This document shows, piece by piece, positions 46,001-57,600 of a stretch of 64,000 nt of DNA. The first letter of the stretch is position 1; the number at the start of each line of letters is the position of its first letter. Location of the stretch: contig JAIXMN010000015.1 of the NCBI GenBank assembly GCA_025716815.1, positions 248,001 through 312,000 of the forward strand. Direction: 5' to 3'. The notes beneath the pieces are model-generated. The model was given only the letters and a program-made list of their open reading frames with translations, did no database searches and was not told the DNA's origin. Source of the DNA: Dichotomocladium elegans. Its lineage: Eukaryota > Mucoromycota > Mucoromycetes > Mucorales > Lichtheimiaceae. The translations under genes were made by a program, and so were the position numbers.

Positions 46001-49000
46001 CATGATTGCTTGGGCGAGTCGAATGACATAAACCCTTGTCGATCCGCGACCGATACCTTTCTCATTTTCAAGATTAACTGCTTGGCTAGCATTGAAGCGG
46101 CTGCGAAGAAGCGCGTTGAGTTCATTGTGATCAAAAATCCGTCGTCGAAGGAGCGTACTCGGCGGCTTTCGCTGATCCTTCTCCTGTGGTGATCGGGGAC
46201 TCTTCTTTTCAGACAGCGAATTTTCAGCACTGGCATCAGACGATCCAGCCACCTTATCTACTTCGTCGCTTCCCTGCTGTCCTTCGTCATCACTGGTTTC
46301 ATCGTTATCACCGGCACTGTCTCTCATTGTTTCCTGCATTGTTCGCAGTAGATCAAGAGCCGATGTCGATTCTTCTGCATCTTTAGATGGTTCAGGGCTT
46401 TCTTCTTCTGCTTGCTTTGTTCCAGTTTGTGGATCATCCAAGGGAGATGTGCTGGCAATAGTTTCGACCTCGTGAAGCACGCCCTCTCGTTCGAAAAGAA
46501 ATCGATATACTTCAGGGACTTTCTTGAGAAGTAGTTCGACTTGAAAGAGTGCATCGATCATGAGAGTCGAGTGTTCTTGTTGAGCCAATATGCCTGCGAG
46601 GAAGCTGGACATTGGCAAGTCCTTGAGAACACTTTGTAGAGTGCTAGCATCAGAGAAATGCATAAGTTTGACCAAGCTGTGTGTAACCAGCTGACGCATG
46701 CGCAGATTGACGGTAGAGGTATACACTTCAAGCAGCACAGGGACACAGAGCTGGTCAATGTGCCGAAGGAGAGCTTGATTATTTGCCAGAAGCTCCACAC
46801 GCGGATCGGGTTGCATCGATTTCGATAAACTCTTGTCTTTGGGGCTCGTCGGTGTTTCTGCTCCGTCAGTGGAAGACACCCTCTGATCTCTAAATCGTTT
46901 TGAACTAAACATTCGGTCTATCCGCAACATAGAAGTCAGCACTGTGTGTTCATTGATCTTGTAACACCAGAAGTACGTGAGAATGACTTACCCCTCGGCA
47001 ACGATGGAAGCACATCCACGAAAATTCTCAGAATGGAGTACACTGAGTCACGCCATTTGTTGTCTAGCGAAATATCCGTAGAAGTGATACTTTTAGGAAC
47101 ATTAGTTGAGCCGGTGAGGACTTGGTATAGACTGTCGACAATATTCAGTTTGATCAGCTCCAGACCCAGCTTGGGAGACCCGCGGGAGATGACACGGAAA
47201 ATGCGCAATAGGTCGGTGAAAGTAGACGGTCGCACAACATTGGTATTGCCCGGGACAGGGATCAGGGCCATCATCTTTTCCAGAAGGTCCACGTTGATAG
47301 CGCGTTCGAGGAACTCGCTGTTGTTGCGATAAGCCTCTGCAAACTTAACCCACCACAGGCAGGTGAGTTCGACTACGGTTCGATCGGGGTATGAGATGGT
47401 ATTAAACATAGTCGGGACGACCTCCATGACTTGTGGAAACGACTCGGCATCAACACCTCGCATACAGTTGGCGGCGGTCCTCAATGCTGTGCGCTGAGAA
47501 TGAATACTGAAGAAGTCAAAGTACATAAGCGCCGCACTTAGGCCTCCTTCCTGGACCACGGGTCGGGGCATATGGCTTGCAACCTTTTCCAGCGCCTGCA
47601 CAAGATCCTCTTCATTAGTCCTTAATAGCAAAATGTTATTATATAACACGTACATAGAGGGCTTGCTCTGCCAAGTCAATGTATTCAATTGATTTTAGCT
47701 TTTGACACAGGATGCCGATAGCTCCATGGTAAACCACACTATTAACAGCAGTCGGCATTGCGTCCAGCAGATTTGATATACATCGGCAGGCTAGCAGTGC
47801 GAGCTCTGGATTGGCACCACCAAAGCCTTCACTCATTGCGAGGGCCACCATCATATCATCATCTATGTCTGCACCAAATGTATTGCTTGGTCCTTTCATA
47901 ATCTTTACCAACTCCTTGATGAAGCTGTCACTGTTAAAGTACCCAGCCAAATTTTCTTCGTTGCTCACTGACAAAATCTCAGTAAGCTCCTGCAGTGCGA
48001 CAAGCTGCATAGTTGGTTCATCCTTTTTAAGACTTGCTAGAATCGAACGCAATCGTGAAGCCATGTCCGACATCATGCCTCCAAATGAGCTCTGCAAATG
48101 TAACCCAAAGCTGCGTCTGATTCTTTCTAGTTCGTCGTCATCGTCATCATCAATGTCCTCATCGTCTTCTTCTTCGACGTCCATGTCTTCGTGCATATCT
48201 TCATCATCGTCACCCTCATCATTGTCATCTTCGTCGTCGGCATTATGATGTGAGTGTTCCCAGTCTTCCTCATGGTCGGAATCGCCATTATCGTTATCTT
48301 TGTCTAGTACGTCGATATCTCTGTCAGTGTCCATGTTGTCTTCTAAGTATTTGAAGAAAGAAACAGGCGAGTTGCTCTCCAAGTCAGATTCCATGTCATG
48401 TGATTGTAATTCTTCCGGATCTGTCTGTTTCTTCGCCTTCCGTGAGGAAGCCCTACTTCTGAACGACAGGATGCTGTCAGCTGCCACAGTGCTATGCATT
48501 TGCAAGTCATGGTCTACCATTACTTACTTCGAGTGCTCGGGATCCTTCCCCACTTTGTCCTTGCCCTTTTTATCGGTACTGGTTGTTGCTTCTGATTTCG
48601 GCTTTTTAGGTGTTGTAGAACTCGTGGTTCGTTGGTGTTCTTCTCGAAAAGAAGCATTGGAAGATGCTCTAGTCAATTCCTCAGTAGTCGCGGAGTCGTT
48701 TTCCATCTTTCGAAATCCAGGGTAGCCGTTCTGGTGGCGCTTTTTAGAACGGAAAGAAGAGGAAGAAGGTTCCGGTTCTTGTTGGCGTTTCTTGGCTGTT
48801 CGTTTATTGCTAGATATTTAGACATAAATGGCAATCAGCAAAATAAACGGGGACTCTTTTCTACGATGCCGTCCAAATAAAGACTTTTTTTCACCTTCCG
48901 GTAACTGCGGCAGAGGTGGCAACAGCTGATGGTGTAAGCGATGCAGGTGTTTTCGAACGGGCAGTATTGGTTGTTCCACGAGTCGATGTCGACAACACAG

Positions 49001-49199
49001 GTGAATCCAGGCTATTGGAGTTTGTTGAAGACACTTTCCTTCGATCTCTAAGACTGTACCGCTGTTGCTGTTGAGTGTCCGCACTAGCGTCGTCACTAGA
49101 TTGTTGTTGCTGCAATCGGCTGTGCTGAGAGGAAGAATGGGAACCAATATGTCGACCGCTGCTCTTTGATCGTCTAAGCGTCTTGTTCGGATGTTTCAT
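43060..49199 (-). CDS. UFD4: UFD4/TRIP12-type HECT E3 ubiquitin ligase
   Basis: Ten exons in transcript order: 49199-48895, 48809-48528, 48458-47654, 47595-46992, 46941-45278, 45215-44100, 44027-43941, 43875-43551, 43486-43337 and 43256-43060. The predicted length is 1844 aa. The basic, Ser/Gln-rich N-terminus is followed by an extremely acidic stretch (DEDDNDEGDDDEDMHEDMD and onward). ARM-repeat sequence characteristic of TRIP12 follows (IEYIDLAEQALYALEKV, GGLSAALMYFDFFSIHSQRT), then an acidic linker and the HECT domain (LEIEYTNEEGTGLGPTLEFY, FRTLGQFLAKAMLD). The catalytic Cys is in LPSVMTCANYLKMPDYSSKE (residue ~1811), with the usual C-terminal hydrophobic end. UFD4 enzymes extend ubiquitin on ubiquitin-fusion and N-degron substrates. 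The intron at 48527-48459 could alternatively end at 48492, adding 11 residues. Confidence 0.94.
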
Positions 49200-49339
49200 A
49201 TAAACTGATGAACAAGATTCTGGACGTTGATTGCACTTGTCCAAAGCTTCTCCTTTTTAATAGTCGTTTCTGATAAAAAACGAAAAAGAAATTGGAACGG
49301 GGAAACTCCACAGATACGATTGATGAGGGTTGGACTACA

Positions 49340-49965
49340 TTCACCCCGCAGCACCGCATCCGACGACCTCACAAAGCTGAGAGAGAAAATAAAAGGCGGT
49401 GCCACAGATCCTTGTCATAAGGACGAGAATGTCCGTGGATATGGCAAGTACGTCATGATTACGCCCCTTGAGCCTCGGCCTTGTAGATTTCCCTGCCCCA
49501 TTGACTGCTTGCTGAGGGAATCCCAAGTTGCATTTAATGATGCCTGATGCTGGAATTCCACCCAAGATTGTCGCTGTCTTTGCTCTTAGCTTTAGCACCG
49601 TACACTTGCAAACGTCATTTTCTTGGATCACGCTATGCGGTGTTTCATGTTGATATGAAGTCCGGGTCATTTAAGAATTCTCTCTTCTATCCAAAGTCAA
49701 TCCCAGACATGCCCCATCGACAAACACACTCAACGTGCTCTTGGATATCGGCATCACTTTTACGGTCTACGAATCGAAATCAAGTGCTGTATACTGACCA
49801 GTTGCATTGTTTTGCATACTTAGTTCGATGGAGCGCCAGGTAGGAAACTTCTAAGACCCTCGTATCCCTTGAGCATTTCCTCCATAAGTTGCTGTGAACC
49901 AATGGATGGATTCTCATCAGTGGTCTTATGCTCCTCATTGGGAATACGTGGATGATCCACCGGAC
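49340..49965 (-). mobile_element. Tc1/IS630-like transposase remnant (inverted pair, left copy)
   Basis: Read on the minus strand, the sequence has segments of the family transposase: RIPNEEHKTTDENPSI-like sequence, then LHINMKHRIA, and LRAKTATILGGIPASGIIKCNLG. Stop codons and frameshifts interrupt it. From 49965 to ~49540 it is nearly identical to 52565-53000 in opposite orientation, including the same disabling stop in GCTCCATCGAACTAAGTAT. Confidence 0.78.
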
Positions 49966-50133
49966 CCTGTCCTTCTTCATGGAGAAACCGATCACTCATT
50001 TAAAGCGTGGTATGTGTGTAGAAAAGAAAATGATCGACATGAACGGGAAAAAATGGCATATTTTTCTTGAGATGAATTGAGAAGTTGATTATACGTATAG
50101 AATAGATGCATAGAAGACAATCTTGCTGTACTG

Positions 50134-50224
50134 TATAGCAGCTGCCCATGTAACGATACTTCGCCATAATAGCGACATGATTTGGTTGGAACCAAGCGTA
50201 TCACTATAAGTGGCGGCCACTGTA
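50134..50224. mobile_element. decayed short relative of the 38157 MITE
   Basis: Positions 50199-50224 match the right TIR of the 38157-38332 MITE almost base for base, including the core gcggccactgta, and the preceding bases (tggaacc...gtatcac) also match. A weak left TIR can be read at 50134-50159. The interior is shorter, so this is a deleted derivative. Confidence 0.6.
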
Positions 50225-50566
50225 GAAGGAGCGATCACTGTGAACTGATGTATCTTAAGATCTAAGCAACTAAAGGATTGAGTTTTCGGCGTGGATGCGC
50301 TGGACAGTGATGGTAGCTCGGGCAGCGACTTGGTTGGGTCAGAAATGGCGGTCTTTGAAGATCAATTAGCAGGAGGCACGCCAAAGCATAAGCAATGATA
50401 GTTTGGAAGTCGACGGAGAGGGCGGCGTGGACACCAAGGCGGGATCATAGGCCCAATGGAGATTGCCCAATCAAAATCTTACTGCGACTGAAATTATGTG
50501 GGGTCGACTCAGTTTACGCGCGTTTCTTTCCATTCTCCAGCAACTTCACATCACTTTTCGTACGCA

Positions 50567-52265
50567 ATGGTAAATCCTTCAAGCGAGGCCAACAAACAGC
50601 TTTTTGCTTACAACGAACCGCATTTAGGATGAGGAATACGACGTTATTGTTCTCGGCACCGGCTTGACTGAGTGTATCCTATCCGGACTGCTTTCTGTTG
50701 ACGGCAAGAAGGTTCTGCATATGGACCGTAACGACTACTATGGTGGCGAGTCTGCATCTCTGAACCTGACACAGGTAAGACTCCTATATTATGTTCTCGT
50801 CATCTTGATCCTGACATTTTGTTTCTGTAGCTTTTCCACAAGTTCAGACCTGATCAGGCTGTTCCTCAGGAGCTCGGCCGCGACCGGTAAGATACCATCG
50901 TCTGGAGAGCTTAGCTTCATTAACCTGACATCTGTAAATGAAGTGACTGGAACGTAGATCTCATTCCCAAATTTATGATGGCTAATGGCGAGATTGTCCG
51001 TTTTTTGACCTACACCGACGTGGTCAAGTACCTTGAATTCAAGCAAATTTCCGGCTCATACGTATACACTGCCGGCAAGATTGCCAAAGTGCCCTCCAAT
51101 GAAAGAGAGGCTCTTAGTTCATCCTTGATGGGTATCTTTGAAAAGCGACGTATGAAGAAGTTTCTTGAGTGGGTGCAGGGCTGGAAAGACACCAATCCTG
51201 CCACGCATCAGGGCCTGAACATCGATACCGATAACATGGCTACTGTATATAAGAAGTTTGGCTTAGAGCCAGGAACTCAAGGTTTTATCGGTATGTGAGA
51301 AAATTTACCTACTCATTATAATTATTGCATCACAGCTTATTAACGACTTAAAATCGCAAAGGTCATGCTATGGCTCTTCACCTCGACGACGAATACCTGC
51401 AACAGCCTGCCCGTGATACCGTCGAAAAGATCCGCTTGTATGCAGGCTCAGTTCTCCGCTATGGCAAGTCCCCCTATATTTATCCTCTTTATGGTTTGGG
51501 CGACCTTCCCCAGGCATTCGCACGGTAAAAATCAAAGCCGGAACGATTTATAAAATACTCCTGAGCTAAAGACTTATCGGTTTGATTCTTTAGCCTAAGC
51601 GCTGTTTATGGTGGTACTTACATGCTTGACAAGGATGTTCGCGAACTTATTTATGATGAGAATGGAAAGGTTATTGGCGTTAAGGCTGGTGACGAGATCG
51701 TCAAGGCCAAGATGGTTATCTGCGATCCATCCTATGCCTCGAGCAAAGTTCGCACAGTCGGCTCTGTCGTTCGTGCCATCTGTCTCCTGACCCACCCTAT
51801 TCCGAACACCGGTGACATCGACTCCGTCCAGATTGTCATTCCTCAGAATCAGGTTGGCCGCAAGCACGATGTCTACGTGGCTTGCGTTAGCAATGCCCAC
51901 ATGGTCTGTGCCCAAAATTACTATCTTGCTATTGTCTCTACGATTGTCGAAACAGATACCCCCGAGAAAGAGATTGAAAGCGGCCTGAAGCTCTTGGGCC
52001 CAATCCACGACAAGTAAGCTAAGAAAAAGAACTGATATAGTGAAGGGGAAATGCTTATTGTGCTCTTTTTAGGTTCGTGTCGGTCAGTCCCTTGGATGTG
52101 CCGTTGGAGGATGGAACTCGGGACCAGGTCTTTATCTCCAAATCCTATGACGCGACTTCTCATTTTGAGACTGTATGTGACGATGTCCATGATCTCTGGC
52201 GCCGTATCACCGGTGAACCATTAGAGCTCAAGAAGTGTGATGACCAAGAGACTACTGCTGCTTAA
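50567..52265 (+). CDS. GDI1: Rab GDP-dissociation inhibitor
   Basis: Seven exons: 50567-50569 (the ATG alone), 50628-50774, 50831-50886, 50944-51290, 51362-51524, 51594-52013 and 52073-52265. The predicted length of 442 aa equals the family norm. Conserved regions are the N-terminal Rab-binding platform ([38 protein letters not shown]), [62 protein letters not shown] and [12 protein letters not shown] extracts prenylated, GDP-bound Rab GTPases from membranes and recycles them through the cytosol; it is essential in yeast. All phases fit. The gene lies between two inverted transposon remnants. Confidence 0.96.
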
Positions 52266-52564
52266 AGCACGTAAGAAATACGGATTGCGTAGTGATTTCG
52301 TTGGACTTTATTAGATAGCTCATCAGAACTACTTTGTTCATATAAGAAATGGAAACAACGAATTACCTTCGTTTGACTTTTTCAATGGCTCTTCCCGCCA
52401 ATTATGAAGTTATCCAAGGTGTGAATGGATTTAACAAATCAACATGGTGGTTTTGTTACGTACAAGAAGATTGTTCTGCAGCGGAGTTACTTTGAGAGAG
52501 CCAAGTCTTTGGGGAGGGTCCTGTGGCTGATGAATATGGCTGCACTTATAGAAGCGTAGTACCA

Positions 52565-53000
52565 GGGGGATCATCCACGTATTCCCAATGAGGAGCATAA
52601 GACCACTGATGAGAATCCATCCATTGGTTCAGAGCAACTTATGGAGGAAATGTTGAAGGGATACGAGGGTCTTAGAAGTATCCCACATGGCGCTCCATCG
52701 AACTAAGTATGAAATACAATGCAACTGGTCAGCATACAGCACTTGATTTCGACTCGTAGACCGTAAAAGTGATGCCGATATCCAAGAGCACGTTGAGTGT
52801 GTTTGTCGATGGGGCATGGCCGGGATTGACTTTGGATAGAAGAGAGAATTCTTAAATGACCCGGACTTCATATCAACATGAAACACAGCATAGCATGATC
52901 CAAAAAAAATAACGCTTGCAAATGCACGGTACTAAAGCTAAGAGCAAAGACAGCGACGGTCTTGGGTGGAATTCCAGCATTAGGCATCATTAAATAATCT
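52565..53000 (+). mobile_element. Tc1/IS630-like transposase remnant (inverted pair, right copy)
   Basis: Near-identical inverted partner of 49540-49965, starting GGATCATCCACGTATTCCCA and ending around ATTCCAGCATTAGGCATCAT. It encodes the central part of the transposase on the + strand with the same inherited stop as the other copy. It lacks the catalytic C-terminal part present in the 49340 copy. Confidence 0.78.
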
Positions 53001-53429
53001 TGATCGCTGGAACTACTGTGTAAACAGGCTGAATGCGTACAAAAACTTCTCATTGTACTCTGCCTCTGACTTTGCCTGCCCTTTACTTCTGCCATAGCTC
53101 CGCCCTCTCGCTTCCATTATGCTAGTTATTTCCAGTATATACATGGCCAACCAGAGGGATGAGAGTGGAAGTTAAAACATAGGAAGAAGACCATACATCT
53201 TTTGTTGATAGGTGATTTTTTGTTCCAATATATCCCTCTACGTTGATCTTACTCTAAACTGCCATATATGTACCTTGTCCATTTCTATAGTTGTAATGCG
53301 ATGAGAAATATATAGATTGTTGATAAGTGCAATGTACTTTGTTTTTTTCATGTTTAGGTTACATCGTGTAGCGCTAAAACCACCGATCGATCATCGCGTA
53401 TTTTCGTAGTGTACTGTATCAGAGTTATC

Positions 53430-53590
53430 TCTGCAAGATATGGTGCGCAGAGAGTACATTTCTTCATCGACGACATGGCCTTGACCATCGTAGTAAAAAA
53501 ATAGATTGTTCATTTCAGAATGTAAATGGGTAGAGATGGATTTGCCAAGCTTTTTCGTACGACATCTTTCGCCGTGTAAAGTACTATTTT
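53430..53590 (-). mobile_element. short fragment of the same Tc1/IS630-like family (5' leader)
   Basis: Matches 39060-39300 and 57225-57470 through gcaagatatg.t.cgcag, agtacatttcttcatc, gacatg.ccttgaccat and atttcagaatgtaaa. Only the leader/N-terminal side is left. Confidence 0.65.
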
Positions 53591-54002
53591 TCCTTTGCCG
53601 TTAAGTACAGCAATAATAAAGACATCCACCGGGATATGGGCATGACACATCCGCTTCCTTTTCAAGCTATTACTGTCTCATTCCTCTATTTCGGTTTCAA
53701 CCATGCACATATTCGAAGCGCAGCGACATCCAGGTTTGTTCTATTTCTACAAGAAAGACAGATCAGATTCTTTAGCTACTTAGCATCGCTTTGGGCAAAT
53801 TTGTTCCATGCATTCGGGTATACTGTAATTGGAAACACAACGTTGTGTAGGCCTAAATTGGAAAGTAAAATAGGTCGGCTCAAGATATACGTAATAGTGA
53901 TACCTAGTTTATTATCCTCTCTTTCCTTCCTTCTATCCTCCCAGGAATCAATATTTTCTAGAGAAGCATCCTGTCGTTGCTCATAAAATAACGGCGACGC
54001 TA

Positions 54003-55697
54003 ATGGGCTCATCGCAAATTTCAGAACACCAAGACACTCACAGACAGACTGTGAACGATCTTCACGCTGATCAGCAGACTGAGAAACTTGGGCAAAGGAT
54101 CGATTTTCTCTCCCACCTTCCAGAAGGCTTGATACCCCTTATTTTGGGGTCTTGCGATCTTACCGACATGCTTAACGTTATCAAGGTGTCCAAAACATGG
54201 CGTAAACGTGCTTTACAAGCTCCTTTTTTGGATCTGTTTGGTTGCATCCATGATTCTACCGAGGGAGATACTGAACCAACGCTGGAGATGCTATTGCCCT
54301 TGTCGGACAAGATCGGAACTCTCAATATTGTTGATCTGGGCGTGGATGGTTTTACAAAACTTGGACAATCTGTCATTGCTGGCAGGTTCCTTCATTTGAC
54401 GAGCATATACATGCGAGGTAAGCGGACAGACGAAAGAGTGACAGGTTGTGAAGATGTTATGCTACATAACCAACTTGTAAATATAGAATTTAATGACATT
54501 GGCGACGTCAACCTTTTTATTCGGGCACTGAGTCAACTCAGAGACACGCTGGAAGAGATGGAAATCTACTGCAATGAAAGAGTGACACTTCCCTTCCTTG
54601 ATATACTGACTGCTAGCCGAAGCCTCAAGCTGTTTACTTATTGCAGCCCATCGCACTGCGTCGACGATATGCCTGAGATAATCCCTTGTCTGGAGTTATT
54701 AAGTCTCAATATCAACGTCAACTTCATTCCTTTTGATCTTTTTGGAGCGCTGATTCGGTCCTGCGGAAGAGCCCTTCTGAGTGTGAGCATCAGCGGATGC
54801 ACGCCAGAGATAATCTCAGTCATCAATTCTGAGTGCTCTACCATTCTTTATCTTTCCTTTTGTGCACTACCTGTCTCCCTATCCCTCGAGGCGTCAAAGA
54901 AACTTCATAACGACGGCGCAAGTGGCCTTCGATCATTCACATTGAAGGATGTCCAGATTAGCACTGTTGTGCCATTATTTGCTAAACATCATCAGACCCT
55001 CACCAACGCCGAAATCACATTCTCAGACAAAGAAGGACTTCTAGACCAGGTTGATCCATCAGTAATTGATATTCTCGATGCCATCCCCGCGTTGCCTCGC
55101 TTAGAAAGCATTGAGCTTCAAAACTATCCTAATAATATCGATGTCCCGCTAGAGAAATTGGTGGCCCAGTGCAAGAGATTAAAGACCTTTATCTTCGGCT
55201 GCAGGAACGGAGAATCGCCCGAGGTCATTCAAGCAGCTGCTAGAAGCCTTGACCATTTGGAGATGCTGCTTGTCAGAAAACATGCTGACATAGCGTCGGT
55301 AATCCCATTATATAATGCGATTGCAAACAGCGGCAATTTGACCTTAACGAAGATCGAGATCGACTCCTGCAAAGGTATCATCGGCAAGGCATTGGTGACA
55401 CTTTCTGGAATTAAATCAATGGAACAACTCGCCTTGCACAATATCCCGCAGCTTACCACATCAGAACTTGACTGTTTTCTTCGATCACTCTTGGATCATA
55501 ACCTTGTGGATCTGTATGCTACCCAAGTTCCGGCATTCACTGATGAGACTCTCCGGATCTTGTGCGAAATAAGTAGTCTCCAATACGTGACAATCGATGG
55601 TGTTACGGCAGACGTTGACGAAGAAAAACGTATCGGATATCACATGCTCCTGGAGAAGCTCCCAAACGCATATTGCACTTTTACAAGTAGAACATAA
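54003..55697 (+). CDS. F-box protein with leucine-rich-repeat-like region
   Basis: A single intronless frame of 564 aa. After a polar N-terminus, residues ~34-75 form an F-box (LSHLPEGLIPLILGSCDLTD, then MLNVIKVSKTWRKRALQ). The rest shows repeated leucine-rich units (LTSIYMRG, LVNIEFNDIGDV, LESIELQNYPNN, LTLTKIEIDSC, MEQLALHNIPQL) consistent with a solenoid. F-box proteins deliver substrates to SCF ubiquitin ligases through Skp1. The substrate cannot be inferred. It is the only long intronless gene here apart from the orphan at 10205, and it lies among transposon remnants. Large F-box families with few introns are usual in zygomycetes. Confidence 0.88.
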   Translation: MGSSQISEHQDTHRQTVNDLHADQQTEKLGQRIDFLSHLPEGLIPLILGSCDLTDMLNVIKVSKTWRKRALQAPFLDLFGCIHDSTEGDTEPTLEMLLPLSDKIGTLNIVDLGVDGFTKLGQSVIAGRFLHLTSIYMRGKRTDERVTGCEDVMLHNQLVNIEFNDIGDVNLFIRALSQLRDTLEEMEIYCNERVTLPFLDILTASRSLKLFTYCSPSHCVDDMPEIIPCLELLSLNINVNFIPFDLFGALIRSCGRALLSVSISGCTPEIISVINSECSTILYLSFCALPVSLSLEASKKLHNDGASGLRSFTLKDVQISTVVPLFAKHHQTLTNAEITFSDKEGLLDQVDPSVIDILDAIPALPRLESIELQNYPNNIDVPLEKLVAQCKRLKTFIFGCRNGESPEVIQAAARSLDHLEMLLVRKHADIASVIPLYNAIANSGNLTLTKIEIDSCKGIIGKALVTLSGIKSMEQLALHNIPQLTTSELDCFLRSLLDHNLVDLYATQVPAFTDETLRILCEISSLQYVTIDGVTADVDEEKRIGYHMLLEKLPNAYCTFTSRT

Positions 55698-55845
55698 ATC
55701 GTAAACCTAGGCATATCAGACGCCTTGGCTTCCTATATGGTCGCAGGGAATTCAGAGTTTACTAAAAAGACTCTTTCGATAACAGTTGCCTGACACTGAA
55801 ATGTGAACAATTCTATCCATTAATTTTACGTTCGATATAGGCAAT

Positions 55846-56060
55846 TTCAAAAATAAATTTCGTAAGGGAGGAAAATTATGATGCATATAAAGTAAAATAA
55901 AATGTCACATGGATAAAGAAGACCGGAGACATAGCCGTTAGTCAACAGAAAATATCAACCCCCTTCTTATTCTTTAACTTACCCCGAAGGTAGCTAGGTA
56001 TACCATCGCGGTAACGATGGCGGAACAGGGAGGAAGGAAGGATCCGGAGAGGTTGAGCGC
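55846..56060 (-). mobile_element. second copy of the Fanzor-element 3' end, without nuclease
   Basis: Similar to 35448-35720 in the same orientation: tttcaaaaataaat, gttagtcaacagaaaa, and then cttaccccgaagg. A perfect hairpin lies at 56003-56008/56015-56020 (CCATCG/CGATGG) with loop CGGTAA, followed by CGGAA as in the first copy. Beyond ~56025 no Fanzor coding sequence can be recognised. It is either a truncated element or a non-autonomous one that kept the RNA-encoding end. Confidence 0.62.
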
Positions 56061-56289
56061 CGACAGCTGATGCGATGGCGGAAGGAACGGGGAGGGATCA
56101 ACGACAACACCAGCTGCAGAAGCATCGGGGGAAGCAATGGATGAAGCAGACGAAGACAAACGCACGTTGACGAAGCCATGGTGGGAGACCTGCGCGGGTG
56201 CAACCAAAGCACTCTCCCACACAAAACCCACATCCTCTCCTCTCGATTCACTTGAGGTAGGCTGATATCGTTATTGACAGAAGATCGGG

Positions 56290-57600
56290 AATGTTAGAAG
56301 ATTGCGGAATGGAACAAGGGCAACCTATTGCCTTTTACTTTGCTCTTGGCAACTGACCAAAACCACTCAATCGGATTGAGTTCAGGCGAGTATGTTGGAA
56401 GATAAGCACATCGATATCCCCAGCCTTATGGATAGGTGCATCATCCATTAGCAAATCACGGCCCTTCATATGCTCATACTTATCCATCTCCCCTTTCGTA
56501 GCCTTAAGGAAGCTGAGATAATGTCCAGTTACAGTTCCTCTGTTCGCAACTTTAGATTGATCTGTCCTCTTTTATTTCTTGATTGGGGGGTGTGAGAGTC
56601 TCAAGCCACATTTAATGATCTCTGATGCTGAGATTGCTCCCAAGATGGTGGTTGTCTTTGCTCTTGCCTTTGGTATTGTGACCACTGCAGGAGTCCCTTT
56701 CTTGGACCATGCCATGCTGCGTTTCATATTAATAATGGAATCCAGACACATCAAGAAAAATGTAGCTTTTTTCTAACGTTGATGTCGGTCCTGTCCCATC
56801 TGCGCATCCAGTCAAGGCGCTCTCGGATCTTCGCAGCACTATTTTTGTCTGCAGGTTGAAACCGAGCCATTTTCAATGACAAGTTGCATTCGTTTTTTTT
56901 AATACTTTGAGACCCGCCAGCTACTCTAGGACGACGAATGGATTCTCAACAACACGTTTATGCTTTTCATTGAGAATACGCGATGACATCTCGTGTTAGA
57001 TTTCTTAAAGATGCTATCAGGGTCCTTCTCGTACTGTAATGCCCGTCGCTGAGCTAAACGAACTTGGATTCCTAGCAGCTGATGCACTCAAGACCTTCTG
57101 AAACACCCGCTTGAAAAATCAAACCTTGTGTTGGTCAGTGTACGCTGTGCAGGTGCGCTTGATCCCCACTTCTTTTATCCGAATGTCTGTACCCTTTCGC
57201 TTGGGAATGTGTGCGGTAGTTATATTTGCAAGATATGCTACGCAGATATTCAGTGTGAGAACAAAGAGATTGCAGAGAGTACATTTCTTCATCATCAACA
57301 TAGCCATTGGTTAAGGAGAGCCACGCTCATCAACGACATGATCTTGACCATTGTAAAAAAAAAAAAATAGGTTGCGCATTTCAGACTGTAAAAGTATTTA
57401 AAAGAGGAAGAGTCAAAAGGACAAATTTTTGTAGAATGGATTTGCCAAGCGACATCTTCCCGTGTATGCATGTGTCATTCGATTTGTCTTCATGCGTATT
57501 CTGGGCAAAACGCGATTTTATTTTTGTGACCTTGCGACTTCCGAACTGGAAAATAATGTGTGTATCAAATGGACTGAAACACCCCATGTCGTCGTAGGGC
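56290..57600 (-). mobile_element. most complete Tc1/IS630-like transposon copy (degenerate DDE transposase)
   Basis: On the minus strand the family order is visible. The leader/N-terminal region shared with 38765-39400 comes first, then a segment homologous to ALQYEKDPDS of the 41755 copy. The HINMKRSMAWSKKGTPA-type block follows (INMKRSMAWSKKGTPAVVTI, TTTILGAISASEIIKCGLRL), then EMDKYEHMKGRDLLMDDAPI with a catalytic Asp, and the NSIEWFW/KSKVKG end with the last acidic residue. Frameshifts and stops interrupt it. The DD(E/D) layout is that of the Tc1/mariner/IS630 superfamily. Terminal inverted repeats were not resolved. Confidence 0.8.

Noticed and set aside
47811..48248. Serine-rich 145-aa frame on the + strand
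   Set aside because: It is the antisense of the acidic Asp/Glu stretch of UFD4 and has no independent support.
48492..48527. 36-nt intron in UFD4
   Set aside because: A 69-nt intron ending at 48459 has a good branch-like ctgac and acceptor ttcag, so the shorter form was not preferred.
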